A stretch of DNA of 5,835 bases from an uncultured Succinatimonas sp. (GTDB taxonomy: Bacteria > Pseudomonadota > Gammaproteobacteria > Enterobacterales > Succinivibrionaceae): NCBI GenBank assembly GCA_902465145.1, contig CABQMD010000063.1:1-5835 (forward strand). The letters are read 5' to 3'. Within the stretch, counting starts at the first letter, position 1. Each line of letters begins with the position of its first letter. The position numbers and the translations under genes are program-made. The notes beneath the pieces are model-generated. The model did not search any database. It was not told the DNA's origin and was given only the letters and a program-made list of their open reading frames with translations. Of this stretch, positions 5,755-5,835 are shown in pieces.

Positions 5755-5835
5755 CTAAGGTAATTTTTTAGGACGTCCCCTGGGTCTTTTGGGTCCGACA
5801 AATTCAGGTTTAGTTCTGGGGCGGCCGCGCTTACC
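5755..5835 (-). CDS. C-terminal tail with two AT-hook-like motifs, partial; possible transposase or DNA-binding protein
   Basis: The minus-strand frame is open from the window edge and ends at TAG 5757-5755, giving the last 26 residues of a protein. The tail contains KRGRPR near its start and RPRGRPKK near its end, two RGRP cores of the AT-hook type that bind the minor groove of AT-rich DNA, joined by a short TKPEFVGPK linker. Clustered Arg/Lys/Pro/Gly codons in this one frame argue for real coding. Such tails occur on some bacterial transposases and on nucleoid-type proteins, but nothing of the main domain is inside the window, so the family cannot be named. It converges on the NYN gene with 24 bp between their stop codons and no obvious terminator. 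Confidence 0.6.
   Translation of the reverse strand, partial: GKRGRPRTKPEFVGPKRPRGRPKKLP

Overview
The window looks like a chromosomal segment of a gammaproteobacterium. The three best-recognised genes (a PerM-type AI-2E family transporter, a CnoX/YbbN co-chaperedoxin and a YejM/PbgA/LapC-like inner-membrane protein) are typical of that class. The moderate GC content, together with a NYN gene and an AT-hook-tailed protein at the right end, makes a host-associated anaerobe such as a member of the Succinivibrionaceae my best guess. That placement is inference only.

Layout. Positions 1-762 (+) hold the C-terminal ~250 residues of the transporter. It ends at a perfect palindromic terminator (765-788) that is shared with the convergent cnoX gene (815-1651, -). 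Further right on the minus strand lie the yejM-like gene (1872-3590) and a RibD C-terminal-domain/dihydrofolate-reductase-like reductase (3714-4388). These three minus-strand genes are separated by 220 and 123 bp. A good sigma70-type promoter precedes the reductase and a weaker one precedes yejM, so they look like a co-oriented housekeeping block with separate promoters rather than one tight operon.

Positions 4389-5000 carry no convincing gene. The stretch holds the reductase promoter, a 9-bp inverted repeat and an operator-like palindrome. At 5001-5055 a strong terminator-shaped hairpin sits only 19 bp before the start codon of a NYN (PIN-like) ribonuclease-family gene (5075-5730, +). That gene is broken by a one-base frameshift near 5140. 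If the frame is restored, all the expected acidic motifs are present. The right edge (5755-5835, -) is the last 26 residues of a protein whose tail carries two AT-hook-like RGRP cores. It converges on the NYN gene and may be a transposase or another DNA-binding protein.

The left 4.4 kb is conserved cell physiology: membrane transport, proteostasis, envelope/LPS control and a reductase. The right 0.8 kb looks like accessory DNA. I see no clear new multi-gene system. The part most worth checking is the right end: the hairpin leader, the frameshifted NYN nuclease and the AT-hook protein.
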